A DNA stretch of 13,764 nucleotides, taken from assembly GCA_044225415.1 (NCBI GenBank), contig JBGAIO010000075.1, forward strand, positions 1 through 13,764. The letters are read 5' to 3'. This DNA is from JALORV01 sp044225415. GTDB taxonomy: Bacteria; Pseudomonadota; Gammaproteobacteria; Burkholderiales; Burkholderiaceae_F. This document shows, in pieces, positions 1-7,250 of this stretch. The notes below the pieces were generated by a model, which had not been told where the DNA came from, did no database searches, and worked only from the letters and a program-made list of their open reading frames with translations. Every line of letters begins with the position of its first letter. Position 1 is the first letter of the stretch. The translations under genes were made by a program, and so were the position numbers.

Positions 1-2025
1 CGGCGCGTCCTTCAGCTGCGTCAGCAACTGCGCGGCACGCGCCGACTTCGCCTTCAGCTCTTCGCTGTCGAGCAGGTCGGCCTCGTTGGACAGCATCGGC
101 AGCAGGCGATCGAGCTCGCTGATCGCACGCGCGTCGCCCACCACCTGCGTCAGGCGCTCGGCCTGGTGGTGCGCGGCCTCCATCGTCCGGCGCGCGGCGG
201 TCTCGACGTTGTCGGTGCGCCGCGGCTCGGGCATGCGCAGGTCGATGGTGCGCGGTGCGGCGTGATACTCGTGCTCGTCGGCCGGCGCGAAGGCCGAGTC
301 CTCGAGCGGCAGCGAGCCCAGCTCGGCGCTGAACACGCCGGTGGCCGGGTCGTAGTGGAACATGCCGCGCGGACGGTCGGTGTCCTGGCCCAGGCTTTCG
401 ACGAAGAAGCCGACCGCGCCGAGGTTCTGCGCGATGCGGCCGAACTCGTCGTCGGCCGGCTCGATGGTGGCGTCGGCGAAGCGCGCGATCGACGTCTGCA
501 CGTTGCGCAGCGCCGCCACCGGGTCTTCGTAGCCCAGCAACGACAGCACGCCGCACACCTGGTCGAACATCGCGGTCGTCGCCGGCAGGTCGGTGCGGTC
601 GAGCGGGTTGCGGAAGAAGCGGTCGAGGCGCTGCTCGATCTCGCGCAGCGTGGACTGCGTTTCCGCGACCACCGTGCCCATCGTCAGCCGGTCCTGCGCG
701 CGGCGCGCGAGGTCCGACATCCACGGGCCGGCGTCCGGCAACGGCTGGCCCTGGCGCGCCTTCAGCAGCCGGTCGATGACCTGCTGCGCGCGCGACTCGT
801 ATTCGGCATCGGTCTGCGGCAGTTCGTCGACGCCCAGGTCGGTGAACAGCAGCGCGGAGGCGACTTCGACACCCAGCTTCTCGTGCAGGTCCGACGACTG
901 CTTCGCGTAGTCCTGCGTCACGCGGCCGATGGTCTCGACGGTCGCGGCAATGGCGCGCGCGGAGAGTTTCGCCGCCGATTCGCGGGCGAGCGTCATCTCC
1001 TGCTCGAACTTCTGGCCCTCGTTGGCCCCGGCGACAATCGAACCCCACAGGTTCTTCGCGGCCGCCAGCGCCTCCTTCAGCGAGCGCAGCGCATCGGCGT
1101 CCACCGCCGTCAGCGAGGCGCGCTCGAAGTCCGCCGGGATCAGCGCGTCGAGGCCGTACAACCGCTTCACTTCGGCGACCCGCGGCGGGCCGCCCTGCGC
1201 ACGGCCGACGTAGTACAGCGCGTCGACCATCAGGCGTTCGGCGACGGCGCCGCCGCCTTCGATCATGCGGCGCAGCTGCAGGTTCAGGCGCGCGAGCACG
1301 CGCTTCAGGTCGATGTCGACCGGCAGCACGTCGGCCTCCAGGCCTTCGAGCAGTCCGCGCGTCACCCACCAGAAGCTGCGCGCCAGGCCGCGCTGCGGCA
1401 GGTGCTCGAGATCGGCCAGCGCCTCGCGCATCCGCGTGCGCGCCTCGGGGCTTCCGGCATCGCGGAGGAAACCCAGCAAACCGAGCTCGAAACGCGCTCG
1501 TTTGTCGCGCAGCTGGTCGGCACCGAATTGCCGCACCTCGATCTGGTGGAACGCCGGGCGGCGCGACAGGTCCGGGAAAATCAGGTCGGCCGGATGCACG
1601 CGGTTCGCGCGATTGAGCTGCAGCACGTCGCGGTAGTACGGAAACAGCCGCAGCGGCTGGTTCGGACGCCCGGACAGCATCGCCTCGAGATAGGCGACGA
1701 CGGCCGCGAGCGCGGTCTCGACCGTGCGTACCGCCGCCGGCAGGCAGTCCTTCGGGTCGGCCTCGAAGCGTCGCGTCAGCTGTTCGACCGCATCGGTCAC
1801 CAGCGCGACGCCGCGCAGGTCGAGCAACTGCAGCGCGCCGTTGGCCTGGTGCACCTGGTTGCGCGCATTGCGCAGGCTGTCGACGTCCTGCTTGTTGGCG
1901 AGGAACGCCTTCAGGCCGTTGACCGCATCGGTCAGCGACGTGCGGATCTCGTCGATGACCCACGCGAGCGGAGCGATGTCCGGCGCGGCGCCGACCAGCT
2001 GATTGGGATCGTGTCGTTCGGCCAT
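1..2025 (-). CDS. chpA: ChpA/PilL-type chemotaxis histidine kinase, N-terminal part (cut by the left window edge)
   Basis: The minus-strand frame is open from the ATG at 2025 to the left edge, giving 675 codons with no stop; the kinase core and C-terminus lie outside. ChpA/PilL is the large hybrid CheA-like kinase of the Pil-Chp system that controls twitching motility and surface sensing. Near the N-terminus the segment VHQANGALQLLDLRGVAL, followed by TDAVEQL, matches the first Hpt-like helical domain of ChpA, with a candidate His in VHQ. The rest of the visible part is helical and charged, as expected for the FimL-like and multi-Hpt region upstream of the catalytic domains. The ATG is the only one in frame before an upstream stop at 2077-2079, and an AGGCGG Shine-Dalgarno-like motif (plus-strand 2034-2039) lies 8 bases ahead. 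It follows pilJ on the same strand, separated by hairpins. A long antisense frame over it is a high-GC shadow. Confidence 0.88.
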   Translation of the reverse strand, partial: MAERHDPNQLVGAAPDIAPLAWVIDEIRTSLTDAVNGLKAFLANKQDVDSLRNARNQVHQANGALQLLDLRGVALVTDAVEQLTRRFEADPKDCLPAAVRTVETALAAVVAYLEAMLSGRPNQPLRLFPYYRDVLQLNRANRVHPADLIFPDLSRRPAFHQIEVRQFGADQLRDKRARFELGLLGFLRDAGSPEARTRMREALADLEHLPQRGLARSFWWVTRGLLEGLEADVLPVDIDLKRVLARLNLQLRRMIEGGGAVAERLMVDALYYVGRAQGGPPRVAEVKRLYGLDALIPADFERASLTAVDADALRSLKEALAAAKNLWGSIVAGANEGQKFEQEMTLARESAAKLSARAIAATVETIGRVTQDYAKQSSDLHEKLGVEVASALLFTDLGVDELPQTDAEYESRAQQVIDRLLKARQGQPLPDAGPWMSDLARRAQDRLTMGTVVAETQSTLREIEQRLDRFFRNPLDRTDLPATTAMFDQVCGVLSLLGYEDPVAALRNVQTSIARFADATIEPADDEFGRIAQNLGAVGFFVESLGQDTDRPRGMFHYDPATGVFSAELGSLPLEDSAFAPADEHEYHAAPRTIDLRMPEPRRTDNVETAARRTMEAAHHQAERLTQVVGDARAISELDRLLPMLSNEADLLDSEELKAKSARAAQLLTQLKDAP

Positions 2026-2047
2026 GTCAAAGTCCGCCTGCCGTCGA

Positions 2048-2066
2048 ACGCAAGTTGCCCTTGCGT
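2048..2066. repeat. Small perfect inverted repeat in the chpA leader
   Basis: ACGCAAG and CTTGCGT form a perfect 7-bp stem around a 5-base loop. It lies between the pilJ-chpA terminator-like hairpin and the chpA start, 23 bases from the ATG, so it would fold in the chpA 5' leader or act as an operator. It has no T tract and is not a terminator itself. Confidence 0.5.
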
Positions 2067-2078
2067 GCAGTTGCCATC

Positions 2079-2110
2079 AAAAAATCGTCTGGCTTTGCCA
2101 GCGATTTTTT
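2079..2110. terminator. Bidirectional intrinsic terminator-like hairpin between pilJ and chpA
   Basis: The arms AAAAAATCG(T)CTGGC and GCCAGCGATTTTTT pair around a TTT loop with a single unpaired base. Six A's lead and six T's trail the GC stem, so the structure reads as a rho-independent terminator on either strand. On the minus strand it comes 41 bases after the pilJ stop and before chpA. It would stop or attenuate transcripts running from pilG-pilJ into chpA, unless chpA has its own promoter or read-through is controlled. Confidence 0.7.
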
Positions 2111-2119
2111 CAAGCTGAT

Positions 2120-2149
2120 CGCGCAAAAGTAGGTTTGCACTTTTGCGCG
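2120..2149. repeat. Perfect 11-bp inverted repeat directly after the pilJ stop
   Basis: CGCGCAAAAGT and ACTTTTGCGCG pair perfectly around an 8-base spacer. On the minus strand it begins only one base past the pilJ TAG codon. It has no following T tract, so it fits an mRNA 3'-end stabilising hairpin or a protein-binding palindrome better than a terminator on its own. With the next hairpin it makes a tandem structure after pilJ. Confidence 0.6.
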
Positions 2150-2150
2150 C

Positions 2151-4391
2151 CTAACCCACGCGGAAGCGGGCTACCGATGCTTTGAGTTCCCTCGCCAGCG
2201 TGGCGAGCTGGCCGATCGACTGCGCCGCCTGGCGCGTGCCGTGGGAGGTCTGCTCGGTCACCGCCAGAATGCGTTCGATCGACTGCGCGACGCCGCCGGC
2301 GGACGACGCCTGGTCGTTGGTCGTCGACGCGATGCGTTCGATCAGTTCGGCGAGCTGGCGCGAGACGCGGCCGATGTCGCCGAGCGCGTTGCCCGCCGCA
2401 TCCGACAGCTTCGCGCCTTCGACCACGCCCTGCGTGCTCTTCTCCATGGCCGCGACCGCGTCCTGCGTGTCGGTCTGAATGGTGCGCACCAGCGCGCCGA
2501 TCTGCTTGGCCGCCTCGGCGGAGCGGTCCGCCAGGCGCTGCACTTCCTCGGCCACCACCGAGAAGCCGCGGCCGGCGTCGCCTGCGGAGGCCGCCTGGAT
2601 GGCCGCGTTCAACGCCAGCACGTTGGTCTGCTCGGTGATGTCCGTGATCAGTTCCACGATCTCGCCGATCTCCTGCGAGGATTCGCCCAGCCGCTTGATG
2701 CGCTTGGAGGTTTCCTGGATCTGCTCGCGGATCTCGTTCATGCCGGCGATCTGGTTGAACACCGCGCGCTGGCCGCGCTCGGCCGCATCCAGCGACGCCC
2801 GCGCCACCTTGGCCGACTCGCCGGCGCTCTTCGACACGTCGTTGATCTGCGAGGCCATCTTCAGCACCTTGTCGCCCGTGTCCTTGATCTCCTTGGACTG
2901 CGCTTCGGAGGCGGTCAGCAGGCGCGTCGCGATGTCGCGCGCGGCGGTGGAGGCGGTGTTGACCTGCTCGGCCGTGTTGTTGATGCGGCCCACCAGGCCG
3001 CGCAGCTCTTCCACCGTGTAGTTCACGGAGTCGGCGATGGCGCCGGTGATGTCCTCGGACACTGTCGCCTGCACGGTCAGGTTGCCGTCGGCCACCTCCT
3101 GCAGTTCGTTCATCAGGCGAAGAATGGCGGCCTGGTTCTGTTCGTTGGTGCGCTTGGCTTCCTGCTCGAGCCGCTCGGCCTGCATCTTCTGGATCTCGGC
3201 TTCCGCGGCGCGCTTGCGCGTGTCCTCGAGCAGCACCTTGACGATGGCGACGGCGGTCAGCAGCGCGGCCAGGCCGGCCAGTGCCATCAGCACGAAGTAG
3301 CCCTTGCGCAGGCCCTGCTCGGCGGCAAACAGGCCACCGACTTCGGCGACCTGCGCGCGCAGCGGCTCGGAATCGCGCAGGATCGCGAGCTCCGCTTCCT
3401 TCGACTGAACGATCGCCTGCAGGCTGCCGATGGCGGTGCCGATCGACGTCTGGAATTCGCCGTAGACGCGCAGCAGTTCCTGCAGCCGCACGCGCGTCTC
3501 GTTGTCGGTCGACGCCGACAGCCGCAACGCTTCCGAACCCGACAAGAGTGCCTGCGTCAGGTCGCGGAACTGGTTGATGTCGCGACCGAGCGTCAGCGCC
3601 ACCTCGGCGTTGGCGACACTGCCGGCGACCAGCGAGTTCGCGCTCTTGCCCAGGCGCTGGGTCAGCGTGACCAGCTGCGCGGCCGTGGCGATTTCGCGCG
3701 GTGGCGCGGACGACTGCAGCTTCAGCGCGGTGACTTCCTCGGTGAGCTGCTGCAGGCGCGGGCTGGAGTCGTTGATGCGCTTGATGACGTCGCCGAAGGC
3801 GAGCAGCGCCTTCTCGTTGCCGGTGATGACCGAGGCCGCGGCCTCGCTGCCCTTCCAGCGCTCGATCAGCTTCGACAGCGGGCCCTGGATGTCAGAGGAC
3901 GCCGCGGACAGGCCGCGCGCCGCATCGCCGCCCGCCAGCGCCTCGAGGTTGGCCGCGATGGTGTCGCGGCTGTCGCGCAGTTCGACGAAGGCCTCGCGCG
4001 AACCCTGCACCGCGTTCGGCGCCGCTTTCGCGAGCCGCTGCGTGTGCATCAGCGTGTCACCGACGATGGTCGCCTGCTGCGTGCCGTTGTGGGCCAGGCG
4101 GTTGTCGAGCAGCAGCGCCAGGATCAGCACGACGAAGGCCATCACCATGATCGCCAGCAGCACCTGCACCTGCTGCTTGACGGGGCGATCGCCGATCAGC
4201 GGCAGCCGGAACGCCAGGATGCGGTCCATGAAGCTCACGCTGCCGCCGCGCTCGATCATCACGGTCTTGGGTGCCGGTCGCAGTGCCTCGGAAGCCGCCG
4301 CGTCGCCGCTGTCGCGCACGCGATCGGTCGCGTCCCTGGCCTTGCGCTCGCGTGGCTTGCGCTTGAACACCGTCCCCATTTCGAGTGCCAT
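2151..4391 (-). CDS. pilJ: PilJ, type IV pilus methyl-accepting chemotaxis receptor
   Basis: A 746-residue inner-membrane chemoreceptor of the Pil-Chp pathway, which signals through PilI to ChpA. Residues about 74-97 and 366-387 are membrane segments flanking a periplasmic domain. That domain carries two copies of the PilJ sensory repeat, marked by QRLAK (118-122) and QRLGK (245-249). A HAMP-like linker follows, then the cytoplasmic signalling coiled coil with the kinase-contact tip EQTNVLALNAAIQAA (587-601) and a PilJ-like AGDAGRGFSVVAEEV stretch. The start is placed at the ATG at 4391 because GGAGG lies 5 bases upstream. The frame stays open to a TTG at 4463, and an in-frame ATG at 4406 lacks a comparable site. 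About 73 mostly polar residues with a basic KRKPRERK patch precede the first membrane segment, a longer cytoplasmic N-terminus than I know for Pseudomonas PilJ. It ends one base before a hairpin. Confidence 0.95.
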   Translation of the reverse strand: MALEMGTVFKRKPRERKARDATDRVRDSGDAAASEALRPAPKTVMIERGGSVSFMDRILAFRLPLIGDRPVKQQVQVLLAIMVMAFVVLILALLLDNRLAHNGTQQATIVGDTLMHTQRLAKAAPNAVQGSREAFVELRDSRDTIAANLEALAGGDAARGLSAASSDIQGPLSKLIERWKGSEAAASVITGNEKALLAFGDVIKRINDSSPRLQQLTEEVTALKLQSSAPPREIATAAQLVTLTQRLGKSANSLVAGSVANAEVALTLGRDINQFRDLTQALLSGSEALRLSASTDNETRVRLQELLRVYGEFQTSIGTAIGSLQAIVQSKEAELAILRDSEPLRAQVAEVGGLFAAEQGLRKGYFVLMALAGLAALLTAVAIVKVLLEDTRKRAAEAEIQKMQAERLEQEAKRTNEQNQAAILRLMNELQEVADGNLTVQATVSEDITGAIADSVNYTVEELRGLVGRINNTAEQVNTASTAARDIATRLLTASEAQSKEIKDTGDKVLKMASQINDVSKSAGESAKVARASLDAAERGQRAVFNQIAGMNEIREQIQETSKRIKRLGESSQEIGEIVELITDITEQTNVLALNAAIQAASAGDAGRGFSVVAEEVQRLADRSAEAAKQIGALVRTIQTDTQDAVAAMEKSTQGVVEGAKLSDAAGNALGDIGRVSRQLAELIERIASTTNDQASSAGGVAQSIERILAVTEQTSHGTRQAAQSIGQLATLARELKASVARFRVG

Positions 4392-4396
4392 TACTT

Positions 4397-4401
4397 CCTC
4401 C
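4397..4401 (-). promoter_or_regulatory. Strong Shine-Dalgarno that fixes the pilJ start
   Basis: The minus strand reads GGAGG, then AAGTA, then ATG. This is the best ribosome-binding site in the cluster, and it selects the ATG at 4391 over the upstream in-frame ATG at 4406 and TTG at 4463. Confidence 0.75.
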
Positions 4402-4494
4402 GACATCCCTTGTTGCCGGCCCCTTCCGGGCCCTGCTCCGCCGCGTGCGGCGGTGTCATTCAATGAGCCCTACCGCCCCCGCGGCGGCGCGCGT

Positions 4495-5040
4495 TCAGGC
4501 GCCGATGGCCGTGAAGACCGGCGCGTGCGCGAGCTCGCGCAGGTCGAGCTCGGTCATCAGCATGCCGTCGCGATCACGCCAGCGACCGCGTTCCCAGTCC
4601 GCTCCGCCCGTGCCACTGCCTTCCTCATCGAGCGCGTCCAGATCCCTCAGGTTGCGGATGCCGAACGCGCGCGTGACCAGCACGCCCGCGGCCACCCCCA
4701 GGCTCTCGCCCAGCACCAGCAGCTGCTGGCCCTGCTCCGCGGACAGCGGTTCGCGCCCCATCAGATGCAGCAGGTCGACGACGCCGACCAGCCGGCCGCG
4801 CACGTTCGCCAGTCCGCGATACCAGGGCTTTGTCCACGGCACGCGCGCGAGCTCCGGCAACGCGACGATCTCGGACGCGGAACCCATCTCGACCAGGTAG
4901 TTGAAAGTGCCGATGCGCACCGCCAGCCGCGTCGGTTCCAGCGGCTGGTGCGGCGCCTCCTTCAGGCGCTGCGCCAGCTGCGTCGAGAACTCGCGCAGCT
5001 TGACGAGCTGCCGTGGGCTGACGTCGCGTTGAGTGGCCAT
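4495..5040 (-). CDS. pilI: PilI, CheW-like coupling protein
   Basis: A 181-residue protein with a CheW domain over roughly residues 38-150. It bridges the PilJ receptor tips to the ChpA kinase in the cytoplasm. Family features seen are the start of the CheW fold at LAVRIGTFNYLVEM, the strongly conserved WYRGLANVRGRLVGVVDL segment typical of PilI, and a C-terminal DLRELAH helix. The length is normal for PilI. It starts 16 bases after the pilH stop, consistent with one transcript. The gap to pilJ is wider, 103 bases, and contains small GC-rich inverted repeats (CCGCCG/CGGCGG at 4438-4453 and GGCCC/GGGCC at 4418-4432). Neighbours fix the assignment as PilI rather than a generic CheW. Confidence 0.93.
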   Translation of the reverse strand: MATQRDVSPRQLVKLREFSTQLAQRLKEAPHQPLEPTRLAVRIGTFNYLVEMGSASEIVALPELARVPWTKPWYRGLANVRGRLVGVVDLLHLMGREPLSAEQGQQLLVLGESLGVAAGVLVTRAFGIRNLRDLDALDEEGSGTGGADWERGRWRDRDGMLMTELDLRELAHAPVFTAIGA

Positions 5041-5056
5041 CGGATCCGTGTCGCGT

Positions 5057-5422
5057 TCAGCCGAGCGCCGAGATCTTCTCGAACAGCTCGTCGGGCTTCA
5101 CCGGCTTGGTGATGTAGTCGCGCGCGCCCTGCCGCAGACCCCAGATGCGGTCGGTCTGCTGGTTCTTGCTGGTGCACATGATGACCGGGATGTCCTGCGT
5201 CACCGGATCCTTCGACAGCGTGCGGGTGAGCTGGAATCCGTTCTGACCCGGCATGACCACGTCCATCAGGATGAGATCGGGCATCACCGCCTTCACCTTG
5301 ATCAGCGCTTCCTCGGCGTTTTCCGCCATCGACACGGCATAACCCTGCTTGGTCAGCAGTTCATTGAGGAAGAATCGCTCGGTCGGCGAATCGTCGACGA
5401 TCAGGACTTTCTTGATGGCCAT
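5057..5422 (-). CDS. pilH: PilH, single-domain response regulator
   Basis: A 121-residue CheY-like receiver with no output domain. Seen are the acidic pair D10-D11, the phospho-acceptor D54 in LILMDVVMPG, the switch residue T84 in IMCTSK, and K106 in YITKPVKP. In Pil-Chp systems PilH receives phosphate from ChpA; it is linked to pilus retraction and to drawing phosphate away from PilG. The TERFFLNELL helix after the acidic pocket and the TDRIWGLRQGA segment are PilH-like and separate it from PilG. It lies between pilG (15-base gap) and pilI (16-base gap), so the three are almost certainly co-transcribed. Confidence 0.95.
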   Translation of the reverse strand: MAIKKVLIVDDSPTERFFLNELLTKQGYAVSMAENAEEALIKVKAVMPDLILMDVVMPGQNGFQLTRTLSKDPVTQDIPVIMCTSKNQQTDRIWGLRQGARDYITKPVKPDELFEKISALG

Positions 5423-5437
5423 CTTCTGGTGTCTCGT

Positions 5438-5833
5438 TCAGTTCATCGAATGATCGCGCACCGCGCTCAGCAGACTGTCCTTGGTGAACGGCTTGGTCAG
5501 GTACTCGCTGGAGCCGACCATGCGGCCGCGCGCGCGATCGAACAAACCATCCTTCGACGACAGCATCACCACCGGCGTCTTGTGGAAACGCGGACTGCGC
5601 TTGATCAGCGCGCAGGTCTGGTAGCCATCGAGCCGCGGCATCAGGATGTCGCAGAAGATGATGTTCGGCTGGTGATCGTTGATCTTGGAAAGCGCCTCGA
5701 AACCGTCCTGCGCCAGGATCACCTGGCAGCCGGCCTGCGACAAGAAGATCTCCGCGCTGCGGCGGATGGTGTTCGAGTCGTCGATCACCATCACCTTCCG
5801 CCCGCGGATGTCCGTGAAATCCTGTGCTGCCAT
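5438..5833 (-). CDS. pilG: PilG, single-domain response regulator
   Basis: A 131-residue CheY-like receiver. Seen are D18-D19, the phospho-acceptor D62 in IIFCDILMPRLDG, the Ser switch S92 in VVMLSSKDG, and K114 in YLTKPF. The segment VIDDSNTIRRSAEIFL is characteristic of PilG. PilG receives phosphate from ChpA and acts on pilus extension and, in Pseudomonas, on cAMP production through FimL/CyaB. It is the first gene of the minus-strand cluster. A GAGGA ribosome-binding motif (plus-strand 5840-5844) lies 6-7 bases before its ATG. The promoter should lie in the roughly 170 bases between it and the rubredoxin gene, but no convincing -35/-10 pair is visible there. Confidence 0.95.
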   Translation of the reverse strand: MAAQDFTDIRGRKVMVIDDSNTIRRSAEIFLSQAGCQVILAQDGFEALSKINDHQPNIIFCDILMPRLDGYQTCALIKRSPRFHKTPVVMLSSKDGLFDRARGRMVGSSEYLTKPFTKDSLLSAVRDHSMN

Positions 5834-5900
5834 GTCGTGTCCTCGATGCTCAACCGACCCGTGCCGATCGATGCGCGCCGGTCACGCACTTGCCCGAACA

Positions 5901-5916
5901 TGCGTGCAAACACGCA
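5901..5916. repeat. Small palindrome upstream of pilG
   Basis: TGCGTG and CACGCA form a perfect 6-bp inverted repeat around CAAA, 68 bases upstream of the pilG start. The size and position would fit an operator for a dimeric regulator, but short palindromes are common in GC-rich DNA, so this is only a candidate. Confidence 0.3.
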
Positions 5917-6006
5917 GGCAGGACGATGCGAGCGATCCTGTCGACCGACTGCCGGATTCTTAACGAAGCCGCAAGCACACGCCGTTTGAAAACCGTGGTT
6001 CCGCGG

Positions 6007-6192
6007 TCAGATTTCGACCATTTCGAAATCTTCCTTCCGCGCACCGCATTCCGGACAGGTCCAGTTCGGCGGTATGTCCTCCCAGCGCGTGCCTGCGGCG
6101 ATGCCGGATTCCGGCACACCCGCCGCCTCGTCATAGATCCAACCGCAGATCAGGCACATCCACGTCCGGGTCGTCACACTTGTGGTCATCAT
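6007..6192 (-). CDS. Rubredoxin
   Basis: A 61-residue iron-only electron-transfer protein of the cytoplasm. Two knuckles ligate one Fe through four cysteines: C13-x2-C16-G near the N-terminus and C46-P-E-C49-G near the C-terminus. Between them are the expected W-I-Y-D-E and GTRWEDIPPNWTCPECG segments. Length and spacing are normal. The start is taken at the first of two adjacent ATGs (6192 and 6189). The frame stays open to 6252, but the extra residues do not resemble the family, and no clear Shine-Dalgarno separates the two ATGs. It stands alone on the minus strand, divergent from thiD and upstream of pilG. Its electron partner, such as a rubredoxin reductase or an oxygenase, is not in the window. 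Confidence 0.95.
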   Translation of the reverse strand: MMTTSVTTRTWMCLICGWIYDEAAGVPESGIAAGTRWEDIPPNWTCPECGARKEDFEMVEI

Positions 6193-6359
6193 GGGGAATG
6201 TTGCCGATCCGGCGTTCGGTCGATCGACTGCTGAGCGGTTAAAATCAAGCACTTAGCCGAGGATCATAACGTGGCCCCCTAGCTGGCCGCTACCGCTTTC
6301 ACGCGAGACTGTTGCATGGCCGCGTAGCATCGAGCCTTTGCACTGCCCGCCTCACTTCC
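6193..6359. promoter_or_regulatory. Divergent control region between rubredoxin and thiD
   Basis: This 167-base interval is noticeably more AT-rich in its centre. On the minus strand TATGAT (6263-6268) is a good -10 hexamer for the rubredoxin gene. On the plus strand TAAAAT (6240-6245) is a good -10 for thiD. Neither has a recognisable TTGACA-like -35 at 16-18 bases, so both are tentative. No TPP riboswitch core was recognised in the thiD leader. Confidence 0.3.
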
Positions 6360-7250
6360 ATGTCTGCCATCCCCGTCGTGTTGAGCTTCGGCGTTTCCGA
6401 TTCATCGGGCGCATCCGGCGTGGCCGCGGACCACATCGCGATCGCCAGCATGGGCTGCCATGCGGCGAGCATCGTGACTGCGATCACGCTCGGCGACGAA
6501 CACGGCCGCGCGCAATGGCTGGCACTCGACGAGGACTGGGTCGAGGGACAGGCGCAGGCGGTGCTGCAGGACATGGCGATCTCGGCCTTCAAGGTGGGTG
6601 CGCTGGGCAGCAGCGACCAGGTGCAGCCGATCGCCGCGATCCTGGCCGACTACGACTCGGTGCCGGTGGTGCTCGACCCGACGCTCGACGCGCCGCTGGC
6701 GACCACCGAGATGTCGGTCGGCGACGACGCGGCACAGGAACTCGCGCTCGCGCTGCGCGAGCTGCTGCTGCCGCAGGCCACCGTGCTGGTGGTCAACCTG
6801 CCGCAGGCGCGCCGGCTGGTCGCGCTGGGCAATGACTCCGACGCCGACGACGACCGCAGCCACGCGCTGCCGGCAGGGGCCTGTGCGCGCGAGCTGGTCG
6901 CGGCCGGTGCAGGCTTCGTGCTGATCACCGATGCCGAGCCCGGTTCCGCGCAGGTGGTCAATGCACTGTATGACGCGAGCGGGCTCGTGCGCGCGGATTC
7001 GCTGCCGCGGCTCGACGGCGTGCAGAGCCGCGTCCGCGGGGCGGGCGACACCCTGTCGGCCGCGCTGGCCGGCCTGCTCGCGCAGGGGCTCGACCTGCCC
7101 GACGCCGTGCAGGAAGCCTCGCAGTACACCGGCGCGGCACTGATCAATGCGCTCGACGTCGGCCTCGGCGTCGCGATCCCGGACCGCCTGTTCTGGGCCG
7201 GCGACGACGAGGACGACGACGAAGACAGCAGCGGCGATGCACCCAACTGA
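6360..7250 (+). CDS. thiD: ThiD-type hydroxymethylpyrimidine/phosphomethylpyrimidine kinase (divergent)
   Basis: A 296-residue ribokinase-fold protein, expected to phosphorylate HMP and HMP-P for the pyrimidine half of thiamine. The N-terminal SFGVSDSSGASGVAAD (residues 9-24) corresponds to the substrate loop (AGTDPSGGAGIQAD in E. coli). VVLDPTLD and LLPQATVLVVNLPQA match the core strands. The anion-hole motif is GAGD (227-230), with Asp where classical ThiD has Cys in GTGC. The usual MKGGH strand is replaced by LITDAEPG. The C-terminus is an acidic, low-complexity tail (GDDEDDDEDSSGDAPN). The ATG at 6360 begins the family homology, though it has no clear Shine-Dalgarno; a TTG at 6312 in the same frame is a less likely start. 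It is followed without a gap by the broken thiE. The fold is certain; the exact substrate is less so. Confidence 0.85.
   Translation: MSAIPVVLSFGVSDSSGASGVAADHIAIASMGCHAASIVTAITLGDEHGRAQWLALDEDWVEGQAQAVLQDMAISAFKVGALGSSDQVQPIAAILADYDSVPVVLDPTLDAPLATTEMSVGDDAAQELALALRELLLPQATVLVVNLPQARRLVALGNDSDADDDRSHALPAGACARELVAAGAGFVLITDAEPGSAQVVNALYDASGLVRADSLPRLDGVQSRVRGAGDTLSAALAGLLAQGLDLPDAVQEASQYTGAALINALDVGLGVAIPDRLFWAGDDEDDDEDSSGDAPN

Noticed and set aside
166..2118. 650-codon open frame on the plus strand over chpA
   Set aside because: It mirrors the third-position GC of the minus-strand gene, is rich in Arg/His/Gln/Val with no domain, and the opposite strand encodes a recognisable ChpA N-terminus.
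2241..4466. 741-codon open frame on the plus strand over pilJ
   Set aside because: It is antisense to a clear PilJ with two sensory repeats and a conserved signalling tip; its own product has biased composition and no motif.
3502..5112. 536-codon plus-strand frame spanning parts of pilJ, pilI and pilH
   Set aside because: It crosses three well-supported minus-strand genes and shows no family signature.
5898..5920. Sigma-54 promoter upstream of pilG on the minus strand
   Set aside because: A TTTGCA -12-like element exists, but the -24 element lacks the invariant GG at the required spacing.
6246..6359. TPP riboswitch upstream of thiD
   Set aside because: The conserved CUGAGA and related core elements are not seen, and the leader is too short for a complete aptamer plus expression platform.
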